Under the pieces are notes generated by a model. It did no database searches, was not told the DNA's origin, and saw only the letters and a list, made by a program, of their open reading frames with translations. The position numbers were made by a program, and so were the translations under genes. Of a DNA stretch of 26,380 nt, positions 7,179 to 14,701 are shown piece after piece (position 1 is the stretch's first letter; each line of letters opens with the position of its first letter). Source of the stretch: CAYYJS01 sp964472315 (GTDB lineage: Bacteria > Verrucomicrobiota > Kiritimatiellia > UBA8416); the NCBI GenBank assembly GCA_964472315.1, contig CAYYJS010000049.1:1-26380 (forward strand). Reading direction: 5' to 3'.

Positions 7179-7967
7179 ATGACATGTATTCTGACCATCG
7201 CCGCCGTGGTATGGCTCGAGGTGCTGAGGCGCAAGGATCTCTATGTCATGCTGATCCTGCTCGGGGCGCTTTTGGTGACGCTGGTGTCCCTGAACATATT
7301 CGGCCTCGGAACGAGCGTCGGCTACGTTAAGGATATCGGACTGCTGATGGCCTGGGTGTTCGGCTGGGTGTTGGCCATTACCGTGGGCGCACGCCAACTC
7401 CCGAACGAGGAGACCCGCGGCACCATCATCGCGCTGCTGGCCAAGCCGGTCACGCGCGGCGAGCTTATCGCCGGAAAGTGGCTGGGCGCATGGACCGTCG
7501 TCAGTGCCGCCACGGCGACCTTCTACGCGGTGACGGCGGGCATCGTGATGGGCTTCGGCGGCGGCTTCAGCATCGTCGCCCTGTTCCAGGGCATCCTGCT
7601 GCACATGGGCGCGCTGGCCATTCTGACCGCGCTCGGGGTGATGTTCTCGACGCGCCTCAACCACGATGCCGCCTGCACGATGAGCTACATCCTCTCGCTG
7701 GCCATGTTTCTCGTCGTGCCGCGCGTGCCCGAGTTTCTGGTCGGTCTCGGCGGATGGCGTGCCTCAATCCTGCTGGCCCTTTACGCCGCGCTGCCGCATT
7801 TCGAACTCTTCGACATGCGGAAGCGCCTGGTGCATGGGTACGGTCCGATGCCGTGGCACACGTGCGCGGGCATCGTCGCCTATGCCGCGGTCATTGCCGC
7901 CATCTGCCTGCTGCTGGCGCACATGGCCTATCGCCACAAGCACTTTTCACGCATCCATGAAGATTGA
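7179..7967 (+). CDS. ABC-2 type transporter permease
   Basis: 262 aa, with about six hydrophobic segments (near residues 22-42, 52-70, 104-125, 132-152, 165-185, 235-256), matching ABC-2 permeases of the NosY/CcmB-like kind. After TM2 comes 'ARQLPNEETRGTIIALLAKP', the characteristic E-x-x-x-G-T cytoplasmic helix of this superfamily. It starts 2 bases after the stop of the ATPase gene and overlaps the next gene by 11 bases, so the three are co-expressed. Together with the ATPase it forms an inner-membrane exporter or an assembly-linked transporter. Some relatives serve gliding or secretion machines; the link here to gspAB is by position only. Confidence 0.88.
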   Translation: MTCILTIAAVVWLEVLRRKDLYVMLILLGALLVTLVSLNIFGLGTSVGYVKDIGLLMAWVFGWVLAITVGARQLPNEETRGTIIALLAKPVTRGELIAGKWLGAWTVVSAATATFYAVTAGIVMGFGGGFSIVALFQGILLHMGALAILTALGVMFSTRLNHDAACTMSYILSLAMFLVVPRVPEFLVGLGGWRASILLALYAALPHFELFDMRKRLVHGYGPMPWHTCAGIVAYAAVIAAICLLLAHMAYRHKHFSRIHED

Positions 7968-8889
7968 CCGGTCATGTTGTCGCGAAGCGGGCGCCGTCGC
8001 CATGCTCGGGTTGCTGGCGTTTTCGATCGCCTGCCGTCTGACCACGGCGCCGGAGCTGCGCTTCGACCGCACACACGCATCGGTCGCGGACGCCGTGCTC
8101 GGCGAGGTCCGCACCTCGCTGAGCGCCGCGTGTTTCGAGATGGCCGACCTCTATTTCCACCGGGGCGTGGGCCACATACGGGAACGCGCCTTCGACGGGT
8201 CGGTTTACGAACGGCTGCACGATATCGTGGCCCCGCGCGGACATGTGCACCTCCGCGGACCGGCGCAGATACGCGAGATCATGCCGTGGCTCCTCTTCTC
8301 CCTGCGCGCCGACCCCCGCAATGTAGACGCCTACCTTGTCGCCGCATTCTGGCTCGCCTACGAGTCCGGTCAGGATGAGGCGGCACGCGACGTGCTCATC
8401 GAGGGGCAACGCAACAACCCATTCTGCGCACGCATCCAGCTCGAACTCGGGCGCCTCTACGTGCACCGCGGCGACCTCGGCGCCGCTTTGCAGGCGTTCA
8501 ATGCCGCACTGGCATTCTGGGACGCTCAAGCCGACCACTCCTCCGACGAGGCACGCAAGGACCGCGTGCAAGGTCTGCTCTACCGGGCGATGCTGAATGA
8601 AGCGGCCGGATCCACCGACCGGGCCGTGACCGATCTGGAGGCGCTGGTCACCCTCGCGCCCGATCCCGAGGCGCTCCATCAGCGGTTGCGGTGCTTGCGC
8701 GACGGCGTGGCGCCGCCGATTCCGGCGCGGGAACTGCTCGCGCATACCACGCAAGCAGCGACCGACACGCGCCATGCCTGCGCGCACGAGAACGCACGAG
8801 GCCCCCTTGAGCATCACGACCACGACCACCATGACGATCGGACGCCGGTTGACGAACAGGCGCGGGGCGCCGGGGAAAACCGTCACTAG
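7957..8889 (+). CDS. TPR protein with His-rich tail, possible lipoprotein
   Basis: 310 aa, not assigned to a named family. A hydrophobic N-terminal segment (residues 14-26, AVAMLGLLAFSIAC) ends at C26 in a loose lipobox, so it is either a lipoprotein or membrane-anchored. Residues 118-235 show helical repeats of TPR type (NVDAYLVAAFWLAYESGQ; IQLELGRLYVHRGDLGAALQ). The C-terminus has a short metal-ligand-rich run, EHHDHDHHDD (285-294). The ATG overlaps the permease gene by 11 bases with no clear SD, suggesting translational coupling. Likely an accessory subunit of the transporter, or a bridge to the GspA/GspB pair downstream; both are inference. The His run could bind metal or be a compositional accident. 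Confidence 0.75.
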   Translation: MKIDRSCCREAGAVAMLGLLAFSIACRLTTAPELRFDRTHASVADAVLGEVRTSLSAACFEMADLYFHRGVGHIRERAFDGSVYERLHDIVAPRGHVHLRGPAQIREIMPWLLFSLRADPRNVDAYLVAAFWLAYESGQDEAARDVLIEGQRNNPFCARIQLELGRLYVHRGDLGAALQAFNAALAFWDAQADHSSDEARKDRVQGLLYRAMLNEAAGSTDRAVTDLEALVTLAPDPEALHQRLRCLRDGVAPPIPARELLAHTTQAATDTRHACAHENARGPLEHHDHDHHDDRTPVDEQARGAGENRH

Positions 8890-8909
8890 CCCCCGATAGA
8901 GGAAGACGC

Positions 8910-9713
8910 ATGTATCTCGATTTCTATGGTTTAAGGGAATTCCCATTCAGCATCACGCCCGACCCGCGCTTTCTCTACTTTTCCGCCCACCACCGGGAGG
9001 CCTACGACCATCTCATGTACGGCATCCGAGAGCGCAAGGGATTCATCGAGCTCACCGGCGAGGTCGGTTGCGGCAAGACGACGTTGTGTCGGGCCGTCCT
9101 TTCGAACCTGGGCGACGATGTCGAAACCGCGCTGATCCTGAATCCGTCATTGACCGAAACCCAGCTCCTGAAATCGATGCTCAACGACTTCGGGCTCGAA
9201 GTCCGCGGGCGCGACCGGCTGACGTACATCGAATCGCTCAACGACTTTCTACTGCGCAAGCACCAGGAAGGGACAAACGTCGCCGTTCTGATCGACGAGG
9301 CGCAGGATCTTTCGCCGCAGGTGATGGAACAGGTCCGGCTCCTGTCGAACCTGGAAACCGACCAGGCCAAGCTCATGCAGATCGTGCTCTGCGGCCAACC
9401 GGAGCTGAGCAAACGTCTGGCACGCCCCGATCTTCGTCAACTCCGGCAACGCATCACGGTCCGCTACACGCTGCCGCCGCTGAACGAGGACGAGACGGCG
9501 GCCTATATCCGCCACCGGCTGTGGGTCGCCGGCTCCGACGGCTCGGTGGTTTTCTCGGCCAGCGCCCTGCGGGCGGTTCAACACTATGCGGGCGGATGTC
9601 CGCGTCTGATCAACGCGGTCTGCGACAATGCGCTGCTGGCCGGGTACGTCGAAGGAACACGGCGAATCAACGGGCGGGCCATCCGGATCGCCATTCGTCA
9701 ATTGGAGGGGTAA
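8910..9713 (+). CDS. gspA: GspA/ExeA-like AAA ATPase
   Basis: 267 aa. The start MYLDFYGLREFPFSITPDPR is the hallmark of ExeA/GspA family ATPases. Walker A GEVGCGKT at 50-57, Walker B AVLIDEAQ at 125-132 and the sensor stretch CGQPEL at 161-166 are intact. In type II secretion ExeA works with ExeB at the inner membrane to let the secretin assemble through peptidoglycan; many bacteria keep similar ATPases with pilus systems. This protein has only the ATPase part and lacks the C-terminal peptidoglycan-binding domain of long ExeA. GAGGAAG precedes the ATG by about 4 bases. It sits 20 bases after the TPR gene and 3 before gspB. Confidence 0.92.
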   Translation: MYLDFYGLREFPFSITPDPRFLYFSAHHREAYDHLMYGIRERKGFIELTGEVGCGKTTLCRAVLSNLGDDVETALILNPSLTETQLLKSMLNDFGLEVRGRDRLTYIESLNDFLLRKHQEGTNVAVLIDEAQDLSPQVMEQVRLLSNLETDQAKLMQIVLCGQPELSKRLARPDLRQLRQRITVRYTLPPLNEDETAAYIRHRLWVAGSDGSVVFSASALRAVQHYAGGCPRLINAVCDNALLAGYVEGTRRINGRAIRIAIRQLEG

Positions 9714-9716
9714 GTC

Positions 9717-10595
9717 ATGAGTCTGATTCAGGAAGCATTGCGGCGCCAGCAACAAGAACAGGAAGCCGCCGGCAAGCCGCCGGCCGCGCCCCAACCGGGG
9801 GCGATTCCGCCACCGCCCCCGGCGACACCGTCACCGTCGGGATCGGTACGGTCGGCATCGTTGGGTATGGCACGGCCCGCACCGGCAGCCGCACCGCAAC
9901 CGCAGGCCAGCGCATTCGGCCGGATCAAGCCCGCCGCCGTGCCACCGGCACGCGCGACGCCGGCGGAATCGTCCGAAGCCGCCGAAGCGGACAGCCATGA
10001 CGAAGACCCCGCGGTGCCGGAGGAAAAGGCGCGCCCCCTGGCGACCGTTCTGGGCATCGTTCTATTGTTGATACTCCTGCTTGGCGGTGGCTCATACGCC
10101 ATCTGGTACGGACTCGGCAACCTCGATTTCGGACGTGAGGAATCCACAGCCGGCCATCCCCCCGCACCCGAGGTCACCACACCGGCCCCGGTCTTCGCGG
10201 TCGAGCCTCCCGCGACAACGCCCCCGGGAAACCCCTTGGCCCGCACACCCGAACCGGCCGAGACGCCGGTGACAGAGTCGCCGGCGCAACCGGCGGAGAC
10301 GCCCATCGTGTCGCCACAATCGCCCCAGTCGGTTCCGCCGACGGATCCCGCGTCGACGCAGCCCACCCCCATTCGAGCCGTAGCCCCGTCGGCGCCGAAG
10401 CCCGCCTGGCCGTTCCTCCAGCTTACGGGGGTCGTCGGCCGGGACCGCACCGGTTCGGCCATCATGAACAGCCAGATTATCGATGTCGGCAGCGCGATCG
10501 AGGGCGTAAAGGTCATCGGGATCGAACGTAACGCGGCATGGCTGGAGTACAAGGGCGAGAAACGCCTGCTCCGCGTCGGCAAGACGACGGAGTAA
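9717..10595 (+). CDS. gspB: GspB-like secretion assembly protein
   Basis: 292 aa. N-terminal 'MSLIQEALRRQQQEQE' is a cytoplasmic helix found on GspB/ExeB-type partners. One transmembrane helix lies at 108-130, followed by a long Pro/Thr/Ala-rich periplasmic linker (140-225) and a C-terminal domain at 226-288 (LTGVVGRDRTGSAIMNSQII, then GSAIEGVKVIGIERNAAWLE) that matches the GspB C-terminal/PilP-like fold. It should bridge the GspA ATPase to the cell wall or secretin. Only 3 bases separate it from gspA. It ends 2 bases before the stop of a convergent gene, so the operon terminates here or reads through. No secretin gene is in the window. Confidence 0.85.
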   Translation: MSLIQEALRRQQQEQEAAGKPPAAPQPGAIPPPPPATPSPSGSVRSASLGMARPAPAAAPQPQASAFGRIKPAAVPPARATPAESSEAAEADSHDEDPAVPEEKARPLATVLGIVLLLILLLGGGSYAIWYGLGNLDFGREESTAGHPPAPEVTTPAPVFAVEPPATTPPGNPLARTPEPAETPVTESPAQPAETPIVSPQSPQSVPPTDPASTQPTPIRAVAPSAPKPAWPFLQLTGVVGRDRTGSAIMNSQIIDVGSAIEGVKVIGIERNAAWLEYKGEKRLLRVGKTTE

Positions 10596-10597
10596 GG

Positions 10598-11530
10598 TCA
10601 GGCGAACGCTTCGCGAATGCCGGCCACGGCCGTATCGAACTCCGACGCCAGGGTCACGAAGAAGTGACACGGACGCCCGATAAGCTCCTGAATATCGGTG
10701 CGCAACCGGGCATCCGCGGGATTCATGACGGCCACAAGGGCATCGCGTTGAATCGTGTCGAAAACCAGCGCGCCGCGCCGGATGATGAACTCCAACGGCA
10801 GGAGCGTCACGGCATCGCGCCGCAGATCGAAGCAGTGCAGCGAGATGATGGGAGTTCCGTACCGCCGCGCCACATAGGCGACCACGCGCTCCAGGTTTCC
10901 GAACGCACGGTTTTCCAAGGCATGCAGGACCGAGACCGTCATATCGCCGCGACCGCCGGACATCTCCGAGATATCCTGCGCCACACGGGCATACTCTTCC
11001 TGCGAAAGCTCACCCGCCCCGAATAGCGCCCAGGCCAGCGCCAACTCATCGGAAACGTGAAATTGGAGCATGCGCGGCGACGGCCGGCGCGGCCCGCGTT
11101 CGGGCTCGACCGCCGTCGGTGGCGATACGGCTGCATCCCCCGCCGCGGGCGCCTGCCCGGACGCGGGCGACAGGTCCACGCCGCCGCCACCCCCTTCGCC
11201 GACAGTTCCCTCGGCGACAGTTCCCTCGGCGACATCGACCGGTATCTCGGCCCGCAGCGCCACCACATCGGGATCGTCGCCGTAGACTTCCAACGTGTCG
11301 CGCAGTTCCCGCAAAGCCGCGCGATCCCCTTCCGCCAGCAGCACCCGCCCCAGCCGCAACAGGTAGTCGCGCGCCCGCGTCTGATCGCCAATGTGCGCAT
11401 ACGCGTGCGCCAGCGTCTCCAGCGACGACCGGTCGTCCGGCATGGCTTCCAGAATCTGCTCGAACGCCGCGATCGCACTCCAAACCTCGGACTCGAGATC
11501 CGAACCGCTCTGCGCGCCCTGAACGACCAT
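10598..11530 (-). CDS. TPR-like protein with a stand-alone MshEN domain
   Basis: 310 aa. Residues 12-95 are helical and TPR-like (AIAAFEQILEAMPDDRSSLE; AHAYAHIGDQTRARDYLLRL). Residues 97-150 are a low-complexity linker containing a tandem VAEGT-VAEGT duplication. Residues 170-308 match the N-terminal domain of PilB/GspE/MshE ATPases (GTPIISLHCFDLRRDAVTLL, then ALVAVMNPADARLRTDIQEL), the MshEN fold that can bind c-di-GMP. No ATPase domain follows. It is divergent from pilB, so it may regulate the pilus motor or compete for its ligand; this is inference. GGAGG is 8 bases before the chosen ATG; another ATG lies two codons earlier. Confidence 0.8.
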   Translation of the reverse strand: MVVQGAQSGSDLESEVWSAIAAFEQILEAMPDDRSSLETLAHAYAHIGDQTRARDYLLRLGRVLLAEGDRAALRELRDTLEVYGDDPDVVALRAEIPVDVAEGTVAEGTVGEGGGGGVDLSPASGQAPAAGDAAVSPPTAVEPERGPRRPSPRMLQFHVSDELALAWALFGAGELSQEEYARVAQDISEMSGGRGDMTVSVLHALENRAFGNLERVVAYVARRYGTPIISLHCFDLRRDAVTLLPLEFIIRRGALVFDTIQRDALVAVMNPADARLRTDIQELIGRPCHFFVTLASEFDTAVAGIREAFA

Positions 11531-11570
11531 CGCCATGCCCTCCAACGCTTTCCCCCACGGATAAGCAGTT

Positions 11571-11600
11571 CCTATACCACGACACCGCGCGCCCGGGCAA
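11571..11600 (-). promoter_or_regulatory. Probable sigma70 promoter of the TPR-MshEN gene
   Basis: On the minus strand TTGCCC (11595-11600) is separated by 18 bp from TATAGG (11571-11576). This lies about 40 bases before the start codon and leaves room for its GGAGG site. It is back to back with the sigma54 promoter of pilB, so the two divergent genes are probably controlled by different sigma factors. Confidence 0.45.
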
Positions 11601-11623
11601 CTCGTAAGAATGCAGAAACAAGT

Positions 11624-11639
11624 TGGCACGCCACATGCA
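11624..11639 (+). promoter_or_regulatory. Sigma54 promoter upstream of pilB
   Basis: TGGCACG-N4-ATGCA matches the -24/-12 consensus TGGCACG-N4-TTGCW, with the GG and GC pairs at the exact spacing and one mismatch. The expected start site is about 12 bases beyond the GC, near 11650, giving a leader of roughly 30 bases to the pilB ATG. A sigma54 activator gene lies two genes downstream. Confidence 0.8.
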
Positions 11640-11679
11640 CGGTGCCATACTGCGCGGACACTCTCGGACGGATACCGAC

Positions 11680-13386
11680 ATGGCGAAGGGCTCATACAGC
11701 GGCATTGGCAACGTTCTTCTCAAGCGTGGTCTCGTCACGCCGGATGCGCTCGACGCCGCCATCGCGGAAGCCGCCGGCACCGGCGCGCGCGTCGAGTCGT
11801 TGCTGCTCGATCGCAAGACGATCCGGCAGGAGGACATCACGCTGGCGGTGGCCGAGTACCTGAACATGCCGCCCATCACGCTGGCCCATTTTACGCCGAC
11901 GCCGGCGCTGCTGGAGACCATTCCCAAGGACGTCATGCAGAAGCGGCAGCTCGTGCCCGTCGCGCGACTCGGCAAGATGCTGACGGTCGCGCTGGCCGAT
12001 CCCTTCGATCTCGTCGCGCTCGACGATATCGCGACACTGACCGGACTCGAAGTGACCCCGCTCGTCGCCCCCGAATCCGAGATCGCAGCGCTGATCGGTA
12101 AAGTCACCACCCAGGCCACCAAAGGGCTGGACATGGAATCGGTCATGCGCGACGAGAGCGATGTCGAGATCCTCGAAGAGGATCGCGACGAGATCAGCCT
12201 CGACGAGATGCTGGAGAGCGCCGAAGGCGCGCCGGTCATCCGCATGGTCAACATGATCCTGGTCGAAGCCCTGCGGACAAACGCCAGCGATATCCACATC
12301 GAACCCATGGACAAGCAGCTCCGCCTTCGCTACCGCATCGACGGCATGCTCGTCGAACGTCCCGCGCCGCCGAAGAATCTGCAGGCCGCCATCATCTCGC
12401 GCATTAAAATCATGTCCGACCTGGACATCGCCGAACGCCGCATTCCGCAGGATGGGCGCTTTAACATCAAGGCCCTCGGCAAGGAAATCGACTTGCGCGT
12501 CAGCATCCTGCCGACGGTCCACGGCGAGAAGATCGTGATGCGTACGCTTGACAAAACCAACCTGGCGCCGAGTCTGGCTTCGCTAGGGCTCGACGATGTA
12601 TCCTTCAAGGCGCTGTCGTATGCGATCGAGCAACCGCATGGGATCATTCTCGTCACCGGACCGACCGGCAGCGGCAAGACGACCACGCTGTACTCCTGTT
12701 TGCAGGACCTCAACAAGTCGGACACGAACATCATCACGTGCGAAGACCCCGTCGAGTACCAGCTCGAAGGGATCAACCAGGTTCAGATCAACGAGGACGT
12801 GGGCCTTTCTTTTTCCGCCGCCCTGCGTTCGATTCTCCGGCAGGACCCCGATATCGTCCTTGTCGGCGAGATTCGCGACGCCACCACGGCGGAGATCGCC
12901 ATCAAAGCCGCCCTGACCGGCCATCTGGTGCTCAGTACGCTCCACACCAACGACGCCGCCGGCGCCGTGACACGACTGGTCGATATGGGTGTCGAACCGT
13001 TCATGCTGGGGTCCTCGCTCATCCTGGCCCAGGCCCAGCGCCTCTACCGGAAGCTCTGCCAGGCCTGCCGCAAACCCAAGGACATCCCGCCGGACATCCT
13101 GCAGATGAACCACATCGATCCGCATTTCTTCGATGGGGTCACGCTGTACGGCGCCGTCGGGTGTCCACGCTGTTCCAACGGCTACAAAGGACGCGGCGCG
13201 GTCATGGAGGTACTGCTCGTGGACGAATCCATCCGGCATGCGATCCTGGCCGGCAGCAACACCGAACAGATACGTCAGGCCGCCATCAAAAAGGGCATGG
13301 TCACACTGAAGCAGGCGGGACTCCAACGCGTACGCGAGGGGCTGACCAGCCTGGAGGCCGCGCTGGCCGTGACCGGCGGCGAATAG
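11680..13386 (+). CDS. pilB: Type IV pilus assembly / type II secretion ATPase PilB (GspE family)
   Basis: 568 aa, a standard length. Cytoplasmic hexameric ATPase that drives pilin or pseudopilin polymerisation. Residues 5-140 are the MshEN domain (LIVHS-like ligand residues not scored). The ATPase domain shows Walker A GPTGSGKTT at 327-335, Walker B LVGEIRD at 394-400 and the His box TGHLVLSTLHTNDA at 413-426; the zinc site uses C460/C463 and C495/C498, as in PilB and GspE. The chosen ATG follows the sigma54 promoter with a weak GGACGG; the ORF's earlier ATG at 11623 would lie in the promoter. pilC follows by 40 bases. PilB versus GspE cannot be decided fully; the neighbouring PilR-like activator and pilins favour PilB. 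Confidence 0.95.
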   Translation: MAKGSYSGIGNVLLKRGLVTPDALDAAIAEAAGTGARVESLLLDRKTIRQEDITLAVAEYLNMPPITLAHFTPTPALLETIPKDVMQKRQLVPVARLGKMLTVALADPFDLVALDDIATLTGLEVTPLVAPESEIAALIGKVTTQATKGLDMESVMRDESDVEILEEDRDEISLDEMLESAEGAPVIRMVNMILVEALRTNASDIHIEPMDKQLRLRYRIDGMLVERPAPPKNLQAAIISRIKIMSDLDIAERRIPQDGRFNIKALGKEIDLRVSILPTVHGEKIVMRTLDKTNLAPSLASLGLDDVSFKALSYAIEQPHGIILVTGPTGSGKTTTLYSCLQDLNKSDTNIITCEDPVEYQLEGINQVQINEDVGLSFSAALRSILRQDPDIVLVGEIRDATTAEIAIKAALTGHLVLSTLHTNDAAGAVTRLVDMGVEPFMLGSSLILAQAQRLYRKLCQACRKPKDIPPDILQMNHIDPHFFDGVTLYGAVGCPRCSNGYKGRGAVMEVLLVDESIRHAILAGSNTEQIRQAAIKKGMVTLKQAGLQRVREGLTSLEAALAVTGGE

Positions 13387-13426
13387 ATAGCATGCGGCCA
13401 TCGGCCGCCTCGGGAGCACATACCGT

Positions 13427-14575
13427 ATGTCACCAGCGATACGACCCGGACAACAAACACGTCAGAAACCGACGAAAGATCGCGGAGAGACCGGCAAGGC
13501 GGGATCGCGTCGCACAAAGGGCGTGCCGGGCGCCAAGAAGATCGTCAACGAGATACTGCCCGGATTCTCGCGTCAACTGAGCGCCATGCTATCGGCGGGC
13601 ATGCCCATCGTGTCAACGATGGAAGCGCTGGAAGAGCAGTCGGACAACCAGAACTTCAAGCGCGTCATCCAGAGCTTGCGGCGAGGAATCGAAAACGGTG
13701 CCGCGTTTTCCGATGCGCTCAAGCAGTTCCCTTCCGTTTTCGATTCGCTGTACTCGAACATGGTCAAGGGCGGCGAAACCGGCGGTCAGTTGTCGGAAAC
13801 GATCGGCCGACTCGCCAAGTTTCTGGAAGACTCGGCCAAACTCCGCCGCAAAGTCAAATCGGCCATGATGTACCCGACGATCGTGCTCTGCGTCGCCATC
13901 ACGATCGCGATCGGCATGATCATTTTCATCGTGCCGGTATTTGGCGAGATGTTTGCGGACTTCGGCGCCAAATTGCCGGGACCGACACAATTCCTGCTGG
14001 ACATGAGCGGGTGGATGAAACGCAATGGTTTCTTCGTACTGGTGGCGATCATCGGCGCCGTCATCGGCTTCAAGAAGTGGAAACAGACGCCCAAGGGCGC
14101 CTACACGTGGGACCAACTCACACTCAGGGCCCCTGTTTTCGGGGAACTGCGCCGCAAAGTCGCATCGGCACGGTTCGCGCGGACCCTGGGCCAACTCATC
14201 CAGAGCGGCGTGCCAATCCTCAGCGCACTGGACATCGTCTCCGGCGCCACGGGGAGCGTGGTCGCGGAGCGTCTGATACTCAAGGCCAAGGCCAATGTCG
14301 AGAATGGCGAACCCCTGTCGAGCGCGATGGTCGAACAATCCGTCTTCCCAATCCTGCTCGTGCGCATGATGCAGGCCGGCGAGAAGACCGGCAAGGTCGA
14401 CGAAATGCTCGACAGCATCGCGGACTTCTACGATGACGAAGTGGAGACGATGCTGTCGGGCTTGACCTCCCTTCTCGAACCGCTACTGATGGTCTTTCTC
14501 GGTGTCATTATCGGCGGTATCGTTATGTGCATGTTCCTTCCCATCTTCAAGATGGGCGAGGTCGTCGGCGGCTGA
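13427..14575 (+). CDS. pilC: Inner-membrane platform protein PilC (GspF family)
   Basis: 382 aa. Two GspF domains (about 45-170 and 248-372) with the repeated motif SRQLSAMLSAGMP/ARTLGQLIQSGVP, each followed by the G-E-x-T/S-G-x-L type element (KGGETGGQL at 114-122; QAGEKTGKV at 316-324). Transmembrane helices lie near 150-173, 200-216 and 350-374. PilC sits in the inner membrane and couples PilB to the growing pilus. The first 40 residues are basic and disordered. GGGAG precedes the ATG with a 10-base gap. It is slightly shorter than typical PilC (about 400 aa), with no missing core. It belongs to the pilB operon. Confidence 0.95.
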   Translation: MSPAIRPGQQTRQKPTKDRGETGKAGSRRTKGVPGAKKIVNEILPGFSRQLSAMLSAGMPIVSTMEALEEQSDNQNFKRVIQSLRRGIENGAAFSDALKQFPSVFDSLYSNMVKGGETGGQLSETIGRLAKFLEDSAKLRRKVKSAMMYPTIVLCVAITIAIGMIIFIVPVFGEMFADFGAKLPGPTQFLLDMSGWMKRNGFFVLVAIIGAVIGFKKWKQTPKGAYTWDQLTLRAPVFGELRRKVASARFARTLGQLIQSGVPILSALDIVSGATGSVVAERLILKAKANVENGEPLSSAMVEQSVFPILLVRMMQAGEKTGKVDEMLDSIADFYDDEVETMLSGLTSLLEPLLMVFLGVIIGGIVMCMFLPIFKMGEVVGG

Positions 14576-14609
14576 AGGCGCTTTGCACCAAAGCGATCGC
14601 CTGCCGCTG

Positions 14610-14629
14610 CGCACTTTTTCAAAAGTGCG
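14610..14629. promoter_or_regulatory. Palindrome between pilC and the PilR-like gene
   Basis: CGCACTTTT-tc-AAAAGTGCG is a 9-bp perfect inverted repeat with a 2-base centre. It starts 35 bases after the pilC stop and ends 11 bases before the next gene's -35 box. There is no T tract and the loop is too short for a good terminator, so an operator is at least as likely. Confidence 0.5.
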
Positions 14630-14639
14630 AAGTTCCCGC

Positions 14640-14668
14640 TTTACCTGCCCCCTTGATCACGCTATAGT
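14640..14668 (+). promoter_or_regulatory. Sigma70-type promoter of the PilR-like gene
   Basis: TTTACC at 14640-14645, 17 bp, TATAGT at 14663-14668. The predicted start near 14675 gives a leader of about 27 bases that contains the GAGGTGG ribosome site. The regulator can therefore be made independently of the sigma54-driven pilBC transcript. Confidence 0.55.
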
Positions 14669-14701
14669 ACCGCCATTCTAAGAAACCGAGGTGGATCCAG
14701 C

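Noticed and set aside
7038..7664. 208-aa minus-strand ORF
   Set aside because: Antisense shadow of the ABC permease gene with no domain.
11631..11649. Second sigma54 promoter on the minus strand (TGGCACCGTGCATGT)
   Set aside because: GG is followed at the right distance by GT rather than GC, and it overlaps the better plus-strand site; its symmetry probably explains it.
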